64,000 nt of DNA from Streptomyces griseofuscus (GTDB lineage: Bacteria; Actinomycetota; Actinomycetes; Streptomycetales; Streptomycetaceae), in NCBI RefSeq assembly GCF_014673495.1, contig NZ_CP051006.1, forward strand, positions 2,542,001-2,606,000. The letters run 5' to 3'. The notes below the pieces were generated by a model. That model saw nothing but the letters and a program-made list of their open reading frames with translations, searched no databases and was not told where the DNA came from. Position 1 is the stretch's first letter; each line of letters starts with the position of its first letter. Position numbers and translations under genes: made by a program. Of this stretch, positions 9,351-17,799 are shown piece after piece.

Positions 9351-9394
9351 CCACAACTTGTGGGCTGCTGTAGCCATCCAACCACTAGATGTGG
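9351..9394 (-). promoter_or_regulatory. tandem NrdR boxes
   Basis: Two similar inverted repeats, CCACAACTTGTGG at 9351-9363 and CCACTAGATGTGG at 9382-9394, start 31 bp apart. Three helical turns is the spacing expected for cooperative NrdR binding to paired boxes. They lie 109-152 bp upstream of the nrdR start, consistent with autoregulation of nrdRJ. Confidence 0.8.
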
Positions 9395-9753
9395 GGATCG
9401 GCTCATTCATCGAGGCCGGGGCGTGTGTCGCGCGGAAACGGCGGTCCGGGGCGCAGCGCAGGCCGCCGAGCACGCCGGCCGGAAAGGGACACGCGGGCGC
9501 GGGACCGTACCCCTGCGGCGCTTACGGAGATACCGTGGGCGCCGCACGGAGGATGCGTAGGACTCCGGCGCAGAACGGACCCCGCGTCCCGGCGGGACGG
9601 GTTCCGGATGACAGACTGGGGAAGCGCCCACGAGGTCGGCGACCCCGGCGGGAAAGAGTACAACGCAGACAAAGAGCACTTTTGCCCGCCCCGTGCCGCG
9701 TCAGCCCATACACCCAAACACTCGATCGCAACAGGTGAATCGCACTTTTTCAC

Positions 9754-9769
9754 TCGAACGTGTGTTTGG
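9754..9769 (+). promoter_or_regulatory. SOS (LexA) box of lexA
   Basis: TCGAACGTGTGTTTGG resembles the actinobacterial SOS box (GAAC-N4-GTTC core, with one mismatch in the core). It is 59 bp upstream of the lexA start, giving the usual autoregulation. Confidence 0.8.
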
Positions 9770-9828
9770 CGCAACCTTTCGAAAGCAACTACCGTTGTCC
9801 AGCAGGGAGACCATCGAGAGGGGCCGAC

Positions 9829-10608
9829 GTGACCACCACCGCAGACAGTGCCACCATCACCGCCCAGGACCGCTCCCAGGGCCGGGTCGAGCCGGTACAT
9901 GCGATGAACGAAGCCACGAATCCCGAAGGACCCCGGCGCTCCCTGCCGGGCCGACCTCCAGGCATCCGGGCGGACAGCTCCGGACTCACCGACCGGCAGC
10001 GCCGGGTGATCGAGGTCATCAGGGACTCCGTGCAGCGGCGCGGATACCCGCCGTCCATGCGGGAGATCGGCCAGGCCGTCGGCCTCTCCAGCACGTCCTC
10101 CGTGGCGCACCAGCTGATGGCGCTGGAGCGCAAGGGCTTCCTGCGCCGCGATCCGCACCGCCCGCGCGCCTATGAGGTGCGCGGCTCCGACCAGGCCGTG
10201 TCGGTGCAGCCCACGGACACCAGCGGCAAGCCCGCCGCGTCGTACGTCCCGCTGGTCGGCCGGATCGCCGCCGGTGGGCCGATCCTCGCGGAGGAATCCG
10301 TGGAGGACGTCTTCCCGCTCCCCCGCCAGTTGGTCGGCGACGGAGAGCTGTTCGTCCTCAAGGTCGTCGGCGACTCCATGATCGAGGCCGCGATCTGCGA
10401 CGGCGACTGGGTCACCGTGCGCCGCCAGCCGGTCGCGGAGAACGGCGACATCGTGGCCGCCATGCTGGATGGCGAGGCCACGGTGAAGCGCTTCAAGCGC
10501 GAGGACGGCCATGTCTGGCTCCTCCCGCACAACGCGGCGTACGAGCCGATCCCCGGCGACGACGCCACCATCCTGGGCAAGGTGGTCGCCGTACTGCGGC
10601 GCGTGTGA
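9829..10608 (+). CDS. lexA: SOS-response repressor LexA
   Basis: 259 residues from the GTG at 9829 ([11 protein letters not shown]). A further upstream start in the same frame would begin within the promoter region. The winged helix-turn-helix reads [36 protein letters not shown] in parts. The self-cleavage site Ala-Gly is in GRIAAGGPI. The catalytic Ser is in [11 protein letters not shown] and the Lys in [10 protein letters not shown]. It represses the DNA-damage regulon and cleaves itself when RecA is activated. The N-terminal 50 residues are a Streptomyces-type extension. An SOS box lies upstream. Confidence 0.97.
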   Translation: MTTTADSATITAQDRSQGRVEPVHAMNEATNPEGPRRSLPGRPPGIRADSSGLTDRQRRVIEVIRDSVQRRGYPPSMREIGQAVGLSSTSSVAHQLMALERKGFLRRDPHRPRAYEVRGSDQAVSVQPTDTSGKPAASYVPLVGRIAAGGPILAEESVEDVFPLPRQLVGDGELFVLKVVGDSMIEAAICDGDWVTVRRQPVAENGDIVAAMLDGEATVKRFKREDGHVWLLPHNAAYEPIPGDDATILGKVVAVLRRV

Positions 10609-10645
10609 CGCCCGCGGCGAGCGGCCCCCCGCTCGCCCCCTGACC

Positions 10646-10679
10646 GGGCCCCGGAACCTCTGCGCCGGTTCCGGGGCCC
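10646..10679. terminator. bidirectional terminator between lexA and dinG
   Basis: A 13-bp perfect stem, GGGCCCCGGAACC paired with GGTTCCGGGGCCC around an eight-base loop. It sits between the converging stops of lexA and the DinG-type helicase. Confidence 0.85.
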
Positions 10680-10688
10680 TGCCTTTGC

Positions 10689-12698
10689 CTACGAGGAGCC
10701 CTCGGCTTCCTCCGGCTGCCGCACCGCTTCCTCCACCTGCTTCGCCGCCGCGTCGATCGCCGAGAGCGACCTGCGGACCTGGTTACGGTCCGTGGTGTAC
10801 CAGAACTCCGGCAGGGACGCCTTGAGGTACGAGCCGTACCGCGCCGTGGCCAGGCGCTGGTCGAGTACGGCGACCACGCCCCGGTCCCCCGACGCACGCA
10901 CCAGGCGGCCGGCGCCCTGGGCCATCAGCAGGGCGGCGTGGGTGGCGGCCACCGCCATGAATCCATTGCCGCCCGCGTCCTCCACCGCCTTCTGGCGGGC
11001 GCTCATCAGCGGGTCGTCCGGGCGCGGGAACGGGATCTTGTCCATGACCACCAGCTGGCAGCTGGGCCCGGGCACATCCACGCCCTGCCACAGCGACAGC
11101 GTGCCGAACAGGCAGGTCTTCGGGTCGGCCGCGAAGTTCTTGATCAGCTCGCCGAGCGTCTCCTCGCCCTGGAGCAGGATCGGGTACTCGGGGATCCGTA
11201 CGCGCAGGTCCTCGGCGGCGAGCTGCGCGGCCCGCATGGAGGAGAACAGCCCGAGGGTACGGCCGCCGGCCGCCTGGATCAGCTCCGTCAGCTCGTCGAG
11301 CATGTCGCCGCGATCGCCGTCCCGCGCGGGGCGGGACAGATGCTTGGCGACGTACAGGATGCCCTGCTTGCGGTAGTCGAAGGGGGAGCCGACATCGAGG
11401 CCCTTCCACTGCGGGAGGTCCTCGCCCTCGACGCCCTCGGGGCCGAGCCCCAGGGAGGCGCCGACGCCGTTGAAGTCGCCGCCCAGCTTGAGGGTGGCGG
11501 AGGTGAGGACGACGGCGCGGTCGGCGAACAGCTTCTCCCGCAGCAGCCCCGAGACGGACATGGGGGCGATGCGCAGGGAGGCGCCGAAGCGGTCGTGCCG
11601 TTCGTACCAGACGACGTCCCACTCCGAGCCGTTCAGGACCCGCTCCGCCACGTCGTGGACCGTCTCGACCGAGGCCAGGGCCTGCTTGCGGACGGCGTCC
11701 TCGTCCTGGACGGACTTGTCGCGGGTGGTGCCGAGCGCGGAGATGACCGTCCGGGAGGCGTCCCGCAGCGTCATCAGGGCGTAGCCGAGGTCCTCCGGGA
11801 TCTCCTCCAGACGACCCGGCAGGGCCAGCTCCATCAGCCGCTCGAAGCCCTCGGCCGCGGTCTGGAGCTGGTCAGCCGCCTTCTCGTTGACGAGTTTCGC
11901 GGCGCGGCGCACGGCCCGGTTGACCTGGCCGGGGGTCAGCTCGCCGGTGGCGACGCCGGTGACCCGGGAGACGAGTTCATGCGCCTCGTCCACGATCAGC
12001 ACCTCGTGCTGGGGCAGCACCGGGGCGCCCTCGATGGCGTCGATGGCCAGCAGCGCGTGGTTGGTGACGACGACCTCGGCGAGCTTGGCGCGCTCTCGGG
12101 CCGCCTCCGCGAAGCACTCCGCGCCGTACGCGCACTTGGTGGCGCCCAGGCACTCCCGCGAGGACACCGAGATCTGCGCCCAGGCGCGGTCCGAGACGCC
12201 CGGGGTGAGATCGTCCCGGTCGCCGGTCTCGGTCTCGTCGGACCAGTCGCGCAGCCGCAGCAGGTCCTGGCCCAGCTTGCTGGTGGGCGCGGCGGCCTCG
12301 AACTGGTCGAAGAGGCCGTCCTCCTCGTCCTGCGGCATGCCTTCGTGCAGCCGGTGCAGGCACAGGTAGTTGGAGCGGCCCTTGAGCATCGCGAACTCGG
12401 GGCGGCGGCGCAGCAGCGGGTGCAGGGCGTCGACCGTGCGCGGCAAGTCGCGTTCGACCAGCTGGCGCTGGAGGGCGAGGGTGGCCGTCGCGACGACCAC
12501 TCTCTCCCCGTGCGCGAGCGCGGGCACGAGATAGCCCAGCGACTTTCCGGTGCCGGTGCCGGCCTGGACCAGCAGATGGGATCCGTCGTCGATCGCCTCG
12601 GCGACCGATTCGGCCATGGTCACCTGGCCGGGGCGCTCCGTGCCGCCGACCGCGGCGACGGCGGCATGCAGGAGTTCGGGGAGGGAGGGCTTCGTCAT
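10689..12698 (-). CDS. dinG: DinG-family ATP-dependent DNA helicase
   Basis: A 669-residue XPD/DinG-like superfamily 2 helicase. It shows Walker A AGTGTGKS (residues 46-53), a DEAH box in LIVDEAHELV (about 237-246), and C-terminal motifs including LWQGVDVPGPSCQLVVMDKIPF. Four cysteines lie between the Walker motifs, one in NYLCLHR and three in ECLGATKCAYGAEC. They match the 4Fe-4S cluster that DinG-type enzymes use. It should unwind damaged or structured DNA. Its place beside lexA and nrdRJ is typical of streptomycetes. No SOS box is obvious upstream of its start. Confidence 0.93.
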   Translation of the reverse strand: MTKPSLPELLHAAVAAVGGTERPGQVTMAESVAEAIDDGSHLLVQAGTGTGKSLGYLVPALAHGERVVVATATLALQRQLVERDLPRTVDALHPLLRRRPEFAMLKGRSNYLCLHRLHEGMPQDEEDGLFDQFEAAAPTSKLGQDLLRLRDWSDETETGDRDDLTPGVSDRAWAQISVSSRECLGATKCAYGAECFAEAARERAKLAEVVVTNHALLAIDAIEGAPVLPQHEVLIVDEAHELVSRVTGVATGELTPGQVNRAVRRAAKLVNEKAADQLQTAAEGFERLMELALPGRLEEIPEDLGYALMTLRDASRTVISALGTTRDKSVQDEDAVRKQALASVETVHDVAERVLNGSEWDVVWYERHDRFGASLRIAPMSVSGLLREKLFADRAVVLTSATLKLGGDFNGVGASLGLGPEGVEGEDLPQWKGLDVGSPFDYRKQGILYVAKHLSRPARDGDRGDMLDELTELIQAAGGRTLGLFSSMRAAQLAAEDLRVRIPEYPILLQGEETLGELIKNFAADPKTCLFGTLSLWQGVDVPGPSCQLVVMDKIPFPRPDDPLMSARQKAVEDAGGNGFMAVAATHAALLMAQGAGRLVRASGDRGVVAVLDQRLATARYGSYLKASLPEFWYTTDRNQVRRSLSAIDAAAKQVEEAVRQPEEAEGSS

Positions 12699-12774
12699 AG
12701 CCTGACCACCCTACGGCCCGGGACTGACAACCGGAGGCCGTTCACACCCATGGTGAGACCCCGCTCACTCGACG

Positions 12775-13467
12775 CTACAGCACATCGCGCAGCACCCGGT
12801 CCCGGATCATGAGCGCGGCCCGTTTGCCGGGCAGGTCGACCTCGGCCGCGTACCGGAATCCGGCGCCGAGGAACGCGGCGAGCGAGGGTGTGTTGCGGTG
12901 ATCGGGTTCGGCCACGACGCGGGCGCAGGCGGGGCGCCGGTCCAGGACGAGGTCGGCCACGGCCCGCAGCAGCGCGGAGCCGAGTCCACGGCCGCGGTCC
13001 CCCGCGGCGCCGAGCAGCAGGTGGATGCCGGTGTCATGGGGCAGGACCGGGCAGTGGAGGGCCAGCGGGTCCAGGTCGGCGCGGTAGATCTCCCAGTAGC
13101 TCATCGGGGTGCCGTCCAGGACGCCGAGGCAGGGCACGCTCCGTCCGTCGCCGTCGAGTTGGGCGCGCAGATGGTCCGCCGTGCGGTGGCGGGGTCCGGC
13201 CAGTTCCCAGAACTCGGCGACGGCGGGGTCGTTCATCCAGGCGTGGACGAGGGGGAGGTCGCGGTCGAGGCGGACGGGGACCAACTGGAAGGTGCCGACG
13301 GGGGTCGGCACCGGTTCCCAGGAGGCGTGGAGGCCGTCGAGGAGGTCGTCGGTGAGGTCGAGAGTCCTGACAGTGGATTCGATGGTCCCGTCGGTGAGTG
13401 CGACGGTCATGTCGGTGAAGAGGTCCAGGAACTCGGTAGGGGCGGTGCGCACATCGGTGGGCGGCAC
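12775..13467 (-). CDS. GNAT acyltransferase, siderophore type (RhbD/IucB-like)
   Basis: A 230-residue GNAT protein. The region VPVRLDRDLPLVHAWMNDPAVAEFWELAGP is characteristic of the siderophore acyltransferase family that acylates hydroxylamine or amine groups. The acetyl-CoA loop is GDRGRGLGSALLRAVADL. The first 60 residues are an extra N-terminal extension. It lies 31 bp downstream of the IucA/IucC gene with GAGGAA before its GTG, so it belongs to the same operon. It probably caps an amine of the siderophore. The N-hydroxylase normally paired with it is absent nearby. Confidence 0.82.
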   Translation of the reverse strand: MPPTDVRTAPTEFLDLFTDMTVALTDGTIESTVRTLDLTDDLLDGLHASWEPVPTPVGTFQLVPVRLDRDLPLVHAWMNDPAVAEFWELAGPRHRTADHLRAQLDGDGRSVPCLGVLDGTPMSYWEIYRADLDPLALHCPVLPHDTGIHLLLGAAGDRGRGLGSALLRAVADLVLDRRPACARVVAEPDHRNTPSLAAFLGAGFRYAAEVDLPGKRAALMIRDRVLRDVL

Positions 13468-13498
13468 GGCGGGTTCCTCTCTGCTCTGCCCAAGGGTC

Positions 13499-15475
13499 TT
13501 ACGGGTGCAGGGGGTTGGCGATGGTGACGTACACGGACTGGGTGTCGACCGGGCCGACGAGTTCGTCCAGGCCGTGCAGCCGGGTCAGCAGGTTCGCCTT
13601 GCAGCGCAGGACGGGTGAGTCGAGCAGCCGGGCGGGCAGGGGGGTGCGCAGGGCCGTGGGGCCGGTGGCGAGGCCGGTGAGGAAGCGGCGGAACGCGGCG
13701 AGCAGCAGGCGTTCGTCGGCGAGGTGCTGGGAGCCGAGGGCGCCGATCAGGCCGAGGACGTTGTTGACGGCGAGGTAGTAGGCGAAGCGTTCGTCGGTGA
13801 CCTCGTCGGGGACGAAGGTGTCGCTGTGCTCACCGATGCCGGGCAGCCGGGCGTCGAGTTCGGCTCGGCGGGACGCGCGGAAGTAGTAGCCCTGGTTGTC
13901 CCGGTAGCGGCCGCCCCTGGGCCAGCCGTCGCGGTCGAGCAGGACGAGGGTGTTCTGCTGGTGTGCTTCGAGGGCGATGCCCGCCTCGGCGTCCAGCCAG
14001 AGAACGGGGCGGACGACCTGCTCCAGGTAGCGCAGGAACCACTCCGTGGCGACGGCGGCGACGGGACGGCCGGTGCGGGCGGCGAGCCGGGCGACGAGCA
14101 GGGCGAGCCGGGAGCGCATGGGAGGGAAGGGGGCGTCCAGGACGTAGGGAGCGTCGGGGGCTCCGGAAACACAAGGGGTGCCGGGGTCGAAGGGGGCACC
14201 GGAGCCGAAGGGGGCATCGGAGCCGAAGGCGGTGGCTTCGGTGAGCGGCCGGGGGGAGATCAGTCCCGCGAGGCAGCCGGCGTCGTCGGCCGGGGTGAAG
14301 GGGTTGTGCCGGATCACCACGTCGAGGCCGGGCACCGGCCGCCCGTCGGGGTCGTCCACGGCGAGCCAGGCCGGGTCGCGCACGATGTCGAAGCCGGGGT
14401 GGGCGGCCTGCCACTGCTTGAACAGGCCCGCGCGCAGCAGCCGGTGCACCTCGACACCGCGCCGCAGCTCCTTGCGCAGGTTCTCCCGGCGGGAGTTGGT
14501 GATGCGCAGGCCCAGCGACAGCTTGAGCATCGCGGGGGCGCCGGAGCGGTAGACGGTGCGTACGGAGGAGGTGGGGTACCAGGCGGGGCCGACCGGGCCG
14601 AGGTCCCTGAGCAGTCCCGCGTCGAACAGTGCGGCGACGGCGGCGCGGTGCCGTACCTCGCGGGCCTGCCAGGGGTGCAGCGGGAGGGCGGTGTGTCCGT
14701 CGGGCAGGGGAAGGGCGGTACCTGCCAGGTGCCGGGTGAGGTGGTCGGCGGGGACGGGGCGGCCGCGCTCGGTCCAGGCCGAGTCGCCGGCGAGCAGCGC
14801 GGGGGCCACGGCCAGCCAGTGCAGCGGGAAGGAGCCACGCGTCTCCGGCGCGTAGCGGCCGGCCTCGGCCTCGGTCAGGCCCTCGCGGCTCTTGGGGGTC
14901 GGGTGCAGGGGGTGGCCGAGGAGGAGGGCCTGTTCGGCGCCGAGGAAGAGGTCGGGGCCGTCGGCGGGGCGGGCGCGCCGGTCGCGGATGAAGCCGGCGG
15001 TACGACGAAGGGAGTCGGCGACCCGGGCCACCAGGTAGCCGTCGTCACCGCCCGCGCTCTCCCTGGTGAGCAGCGCCGCGAGGGTGACGGCGTCGACGGG
15101 CGGGGCGGTCTCGGGCGCGTCGGCGAACCGGGGCGGTCCGAAGCGGTGCCAGCCGGCCGGGGACCAGTACCGGACCGGGGCGAGCAGACAGGTGCCGGTG
15201 GCGGGCAGCACGATGCGCAGGGTGCCGGTCGTCGGGGCGCGCAGGCCGGTCTCCCGCACCCAGCAGCGCAGCAGGTTGTCCACGGCGGCGGCCTGCGCCG
15301 CGGCCGAGGCGTCGGGATCGTCGAGCGGGTCCGCGCCGGGCTCCGTCCAGCGGCTCGGGTCCACGATCCGTCGGCGCTGCTGTGGAACCGCCTCGACGTA
15401 CGGCGCGCCGGTCCCGGGCGCCCCGCGCTCGTCAGGACCGCCGAAGGGGCCGTCGGGTGTGGGGGTGGCGTTCAA
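13499..15475 (-). CDS. IucA/IucC family siderophore synthetase
   Basis: About 658 residues from the TTG at 15475, chosen because GAGGAG lies six bases upstream; a longer frame adds over 100 Pro/Ala-rich residues unlike the family. NRPS-independent siderophore synthetases join citrate-type carboxylates to amines with ATP. Signatures seen are HPLHPTPKSREGL, LPLHPWQ, KLSLGLRITNSRRE and the C-terminal EAHQQNTLV and RDNQGYYFR. A low-complexity insertion rich in APFG and GAP repeats occurs near residue 440, just before PPMRSRLALL. It is followed by the GNAT gene; upstream is a 346-bp gap with a terminator. Confidence 0.9.
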   Translation of the reverse strand: MNATPTPDGPFGGPDERGAPGTGAPYVEAVPQQRRRIVDPSRWTEPGADPLDDPDASAAAQAAAVDNLLRCWVRETGLRAPTTGTLRIVLPATGTCLLAPVRYWSPAGWHRFGPPRFADAPETAPPVDAVTLAALLTRESAGGDDGYLVARVADSLRRTAGFIRDRRARPADGPDLFLGAEQALLLGHPLHPTPKSREGLTEAEAGRYAPETRGSFPLHWLAVAPALLAGDSAWTERGRPVPADHLTRHLAGTALPLPDGHTALPLHPWQAREVRHRAAVAALFDAGLLRDLGPVGPAWYPTSSVRTVYRSGAPAMLKLSLGLRITNSRRENLRKELRRGVEVHRLLRAGLFKQWQAAHPGFDIVRDPAWLAVDDPDGRPVPGLDVVIRHNPFTPADDAGCLAGLISPRPLTEATAFGSDAPFGSGAPFDPGTPCVSGAPDAPYVLDAPFPPMRSRLALLVARLAARTGRPVAAVATEWFLRYLEQVVRPVLWLDAEAGIALEAHQQNTLVLLDRDGWPRGGRYRDNQGYYFRASRRAELDARLPGIGEHSDTFVPDEVTDERFAYYLAVNNVLGLIGALGSQHLADERLLLAAFRRFLTGLATGPTALRTPLPARLLDSPVLRCKANLLTRLHGLDELVGPVDTQSVYVTIANPLHP

Positions 15476-15821
15476 GACGGCTCCTCGGGAGGTGTGCGGG
15501 GCCGGGGCGACGGGGCCCGGTTCGGCGGTGTCGGGGAGGGCGGCTGCGCTGGGCGGAGAGGGGACTTCAGGTCGGCCACCGATCCGTCCTCGGGCCTCGG
15601 CAGCGGGACGGAGGGGAGAGACGGGGAAGGGCGGGGCGGGTGCGGCGGGACGGCGGGGGCCGGTGCCCGTGCGGTGGCCGGAGACGGTCGTGGTGCGCGG
15701 GTGGCTCGGGGTCGTCGGCGGCTTCGGGGCGGCAGTCGGCCGGGCTGAGGGCGGCCGGCACGGCTGGGCGGGGGCGGCCGGCACGGTCGGGCGGGGCTGC
15801 CTGGTGCGGCAGCCCCGCCGG
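15476..15821. other. 346-bp gap between the siderophore genes
   Basis: Pro/Arg-coding-looking GC-rich sequence with no gene I can support. It holds a terminator at 15790-15819, right after the aminotransferase stop. IucA/IucC may therefore have its own promoter here, though none is obvious. I found no sequence close to a DmdR/IdeR iron box. Confidence 0.5.
15790..15819 (-). terminator. hairpin after the aminotransferase gene
   Basis: A perfect 12-bp stem, GGCGGGGCTGCC and its complement, around the loop TGGTGC. It begins two bases past the aminotransferase stop codon. It may attenuate transcription into the IucA/IucC gene. Confidence 0.75.
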
Positions 15822-17495
15822 TCAGTCCGTGCCCGGGCCCGGGCACGGATCCGAGTCGTGTCCGCGTGCCCCGTGCGGGCCGTGCCTCTCCTCGTCCCGG
15901 GCCACCGCGGCCACCGCGTCCGTCAGCCGGTCCAGTACGGCCGCCGTCTGCTCGTCGCTGATCGTCAGCGGCGGCAGCAGCCGGACCACCGAGGAGTGCC
16001 GGCCGCCGAGCTCCACGATGAGCCCTCGCCGCAGGCACTCGCGCTGCACGGCGGCGGCGAGTCGGGGGGCGGCGGGACGAGGCGTACGAGCGGGCGCCGT
16101 GGCGAAGTCGTAGGCACCGGGGCGCGTTTCGAAGGACGCGGCGCCCGGCTCGTGGGCCCCGCGCCCCCCGCCGGAAGGCGCCGCACCGAAGTCGTGGGCC
16201 CCGGGTTCCCTGCCGGAGGCCGCGGCGCTCGGATCGTAGGCACCGTGCGCCCCGTCGCCGGACGGCCCGGTGGCGAAGCGGTGGTCCAGGAACTCCGCAC
16301 CGCCCCGGCCGACGGCGGCGGACCCCGCACCGAACGCGGGCTCCTCCGTCCCCTCCGGTTCCACCAGCTCCACGCCGATCATCAGCCCCCGCCCCCTGAC
16401 CTCCCCCACGCACGCCAACCCGCCGAGGTCCGCGCGCAGTTGCTCCATCACCCGGGCCCCGAGCCGCCCCGCCCGCTCCGCGAGCCCGTTCTCCCGGACG
16501 TACGCCAGCGTCGCCGTGCCCGCCGCCATCGCGAGCTGATTGCCGCGGAACGTGCCCGCGTGGGCGCCCGGTTGCCAGACGTCGAGGTCGTCGCGGTAGA
16601 CGATGACGGCCAGCGGGAGGCTGCCGCCGATGGCCTTGGAGAGGACCATCACATCGGGGGTGATGCCGCTGTGGTCGACGGCCCAGAAGGCGCCGGTGCG
16701 GCCGACGCCGGTCTGCACCTCGTCGGCGATCAGCGGGATCGCGCGGTCCGCGGTGAGGCGGCGCATCCGGCGCAGCCAGTCGTCCGGGGCCGGCAGCACT
16801 CCGCCCTCGCCCTGCACCGGCTCCAGGATCATCCCGGCGGGCAGCGGCACCCCGGACTTGGGGTCGTCCAGGAGCGACTCGGTCCAGCGGGCGGCGAGTT
16901 CGGCGCCGCGCGGGCCGCCGACGCCGAAGGGGCAGCGGTAGTCCTGCGGATAGGGCAGCCGGGCGGCCTGGACCTCGGGCGCGCCCCCGGAGACGGCCAG
17001 CGCGCCGGCCGTCATGCCGTGATACGCGCCGGTGAAGGCGAGGAAACCGCTGCGGCCGGTCGCGGTCCGGACCAGTTTGAGCGCGGCCTCGACGGCGTCC
17101 GTCCCGGCCGGTCCGCAGAACTGCACCCGCGCCCGCCCGGCGAGACCCGGCGGCAGGGTGCGGAACAGCTCGGTGGTGAACGCGTCCTTGACCGGGGTCG
17201 CCAGGTCGAGGACCGACAACGGGGCGCCGGAGTCCAGGACTTGGCGCACGGCCGCCAGGACCACCGGATGGTTGTGGCCGAGCGTGAGCGTGCCCGCGCC
17301 GGAGAGGCAGTCCAGATAGCGGCGGCCGTCCGCGCCCTCGATGGTCAGCCCGCGCGCCCGCACGGGCACGATGGGCAGGGTCCGTGCGTAGGTGCGCGCC
17401 GAGGACTCGCGCGCCGACTGGCGCCGCAGGATCCCCTCGTGCACGGCACCCGCCGGCCCGTGTGCTTCTTCCGCCAACGACTCGGTCACGGCCAC
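15822..17495 (-). CDS. diaminobutyrate--2-oxoglutarate aminotransferase family protein
   Basis: A 557-residue PLP class III aminotransferase, probably making 2,4-diaminobutyrate for a siderophore, as RhbA does in rhizobactin 1021 biosynthesis. It shows YLDCLSGAGTLTLGHNHP, the PLP-site FTGAYHGMTAGALAVSGG, LIADEVQTGVGRTG, and the Schiff-base lysine in VMVLSKAIGG. About 90 residues of Gly/Ala-rich repeats (GAHDFGAAPSGG, GAHEPGAASF, GAYDFATAP) interrupt the C-terminal domain between VRGRGLMIGVELVEPEG and RLAAAVQRECLRRGLI. The family usually runs about 420-460 residues. The GTG start has GGGAGG ten bases upstream. Confidence 0.87.
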   Translation of the reverse strand: MAVTESLAEEAHGPAGAVHEGILRRQSARESSARTYARTLPIVPVRARGLTIEGADGRRYLDCLSGAGTLTLGHNHPVVLAAVRQVLDSGAPLSVLDLATPVKDAFTTELFRTLPPGLAGRARVQFCGPAGTDAVEAALKLVRTATGRSGFLAFTGAYHGMTAGALAVSGGAPEVQAARLPYPQDYRCPFGVGGPRGAELAARWTESLLDDPKSGVPLPAGMILEPVQGEGGVLPAPDDWLRRMRRLTADRAIPLIADEVQTGVGRTGAFWAVDHSGITPDVMVLSKAIGGSLPLAVIVYRDDLDVWQPGAHAGTFRGNQLAMAAGTATLAYVRENGLAERAGRLGARVMEQLRADLGGLACVGEVRGRGLMIGVELVEPEGTEEPAFGAGSAAVGRGGAEFLDHRFATGPSGDGAHGAYDPSAAASGREPGAHDFGAAPSGGGRGAHEPGAASFETRPGAYDFATAPARTPRPAAPRLAAAVQRECLRRGLIVELGGRHSSVVRLLPPLTISDEQTAAVLDRLTDAVAAVARDEERHGPHGARGHDSDPCPGPGTD

Positions 17496-17799
17496 GGCTG
17501 GCTGTCCTCCCGCTGTAAACAGGCGAGTTGATCCACGGGGACCAAGGACAGGCAGCGGGCCCCCCGCCGCCTACAACCGCTCACCGGGCGCCGGGGTCAC
17601 GGCCTCGCCCCGGATCGATGTGCCCTCCGCGCGCCGCTCGTAGCGAAACCGTTGCCGTACCGGCAAAAGCCGGGGGCGCCGAACGCATAGGGTGTGATGC
17701 CGTTCCGAAGGTCATGGCACCGGCCCGAACTCTCCCTGAGGGGGCCGCCGCTGCCTGGCCGAGCGCCGAAGTTCCGTCACCACACGGGGAGTCACGAGC
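17496..17799. other. divergent promoter region, aminotransferase / protease
   Basis: A 304-bp gap between divergent genes, no coding sequence supported. One inverted repeat, TTGCCG-TAC-CGGCAA (17652-17666), could be an operator or promoter element. No iron box was recognised. Confidence 0.4.

Larger units (their letters stand above)
9243..9828. other. divergent nrdR / lexA control region
   Basis: A 586-bp intergenic stretch between divergent genes. It holds the tandem NrdR boxes near the nrdR side (9351-9394) and the SOS box near lexA (9754-9769). The middle part, roughly 9400-9740, shows no convincing gene. Confidence 0.6.

Noticed and set aside
17496..17799. Iron box for the siderophore genes
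   Set aside because: No sequence close to the DmdR/IdeR consensus was visible here or in 15476-15821.
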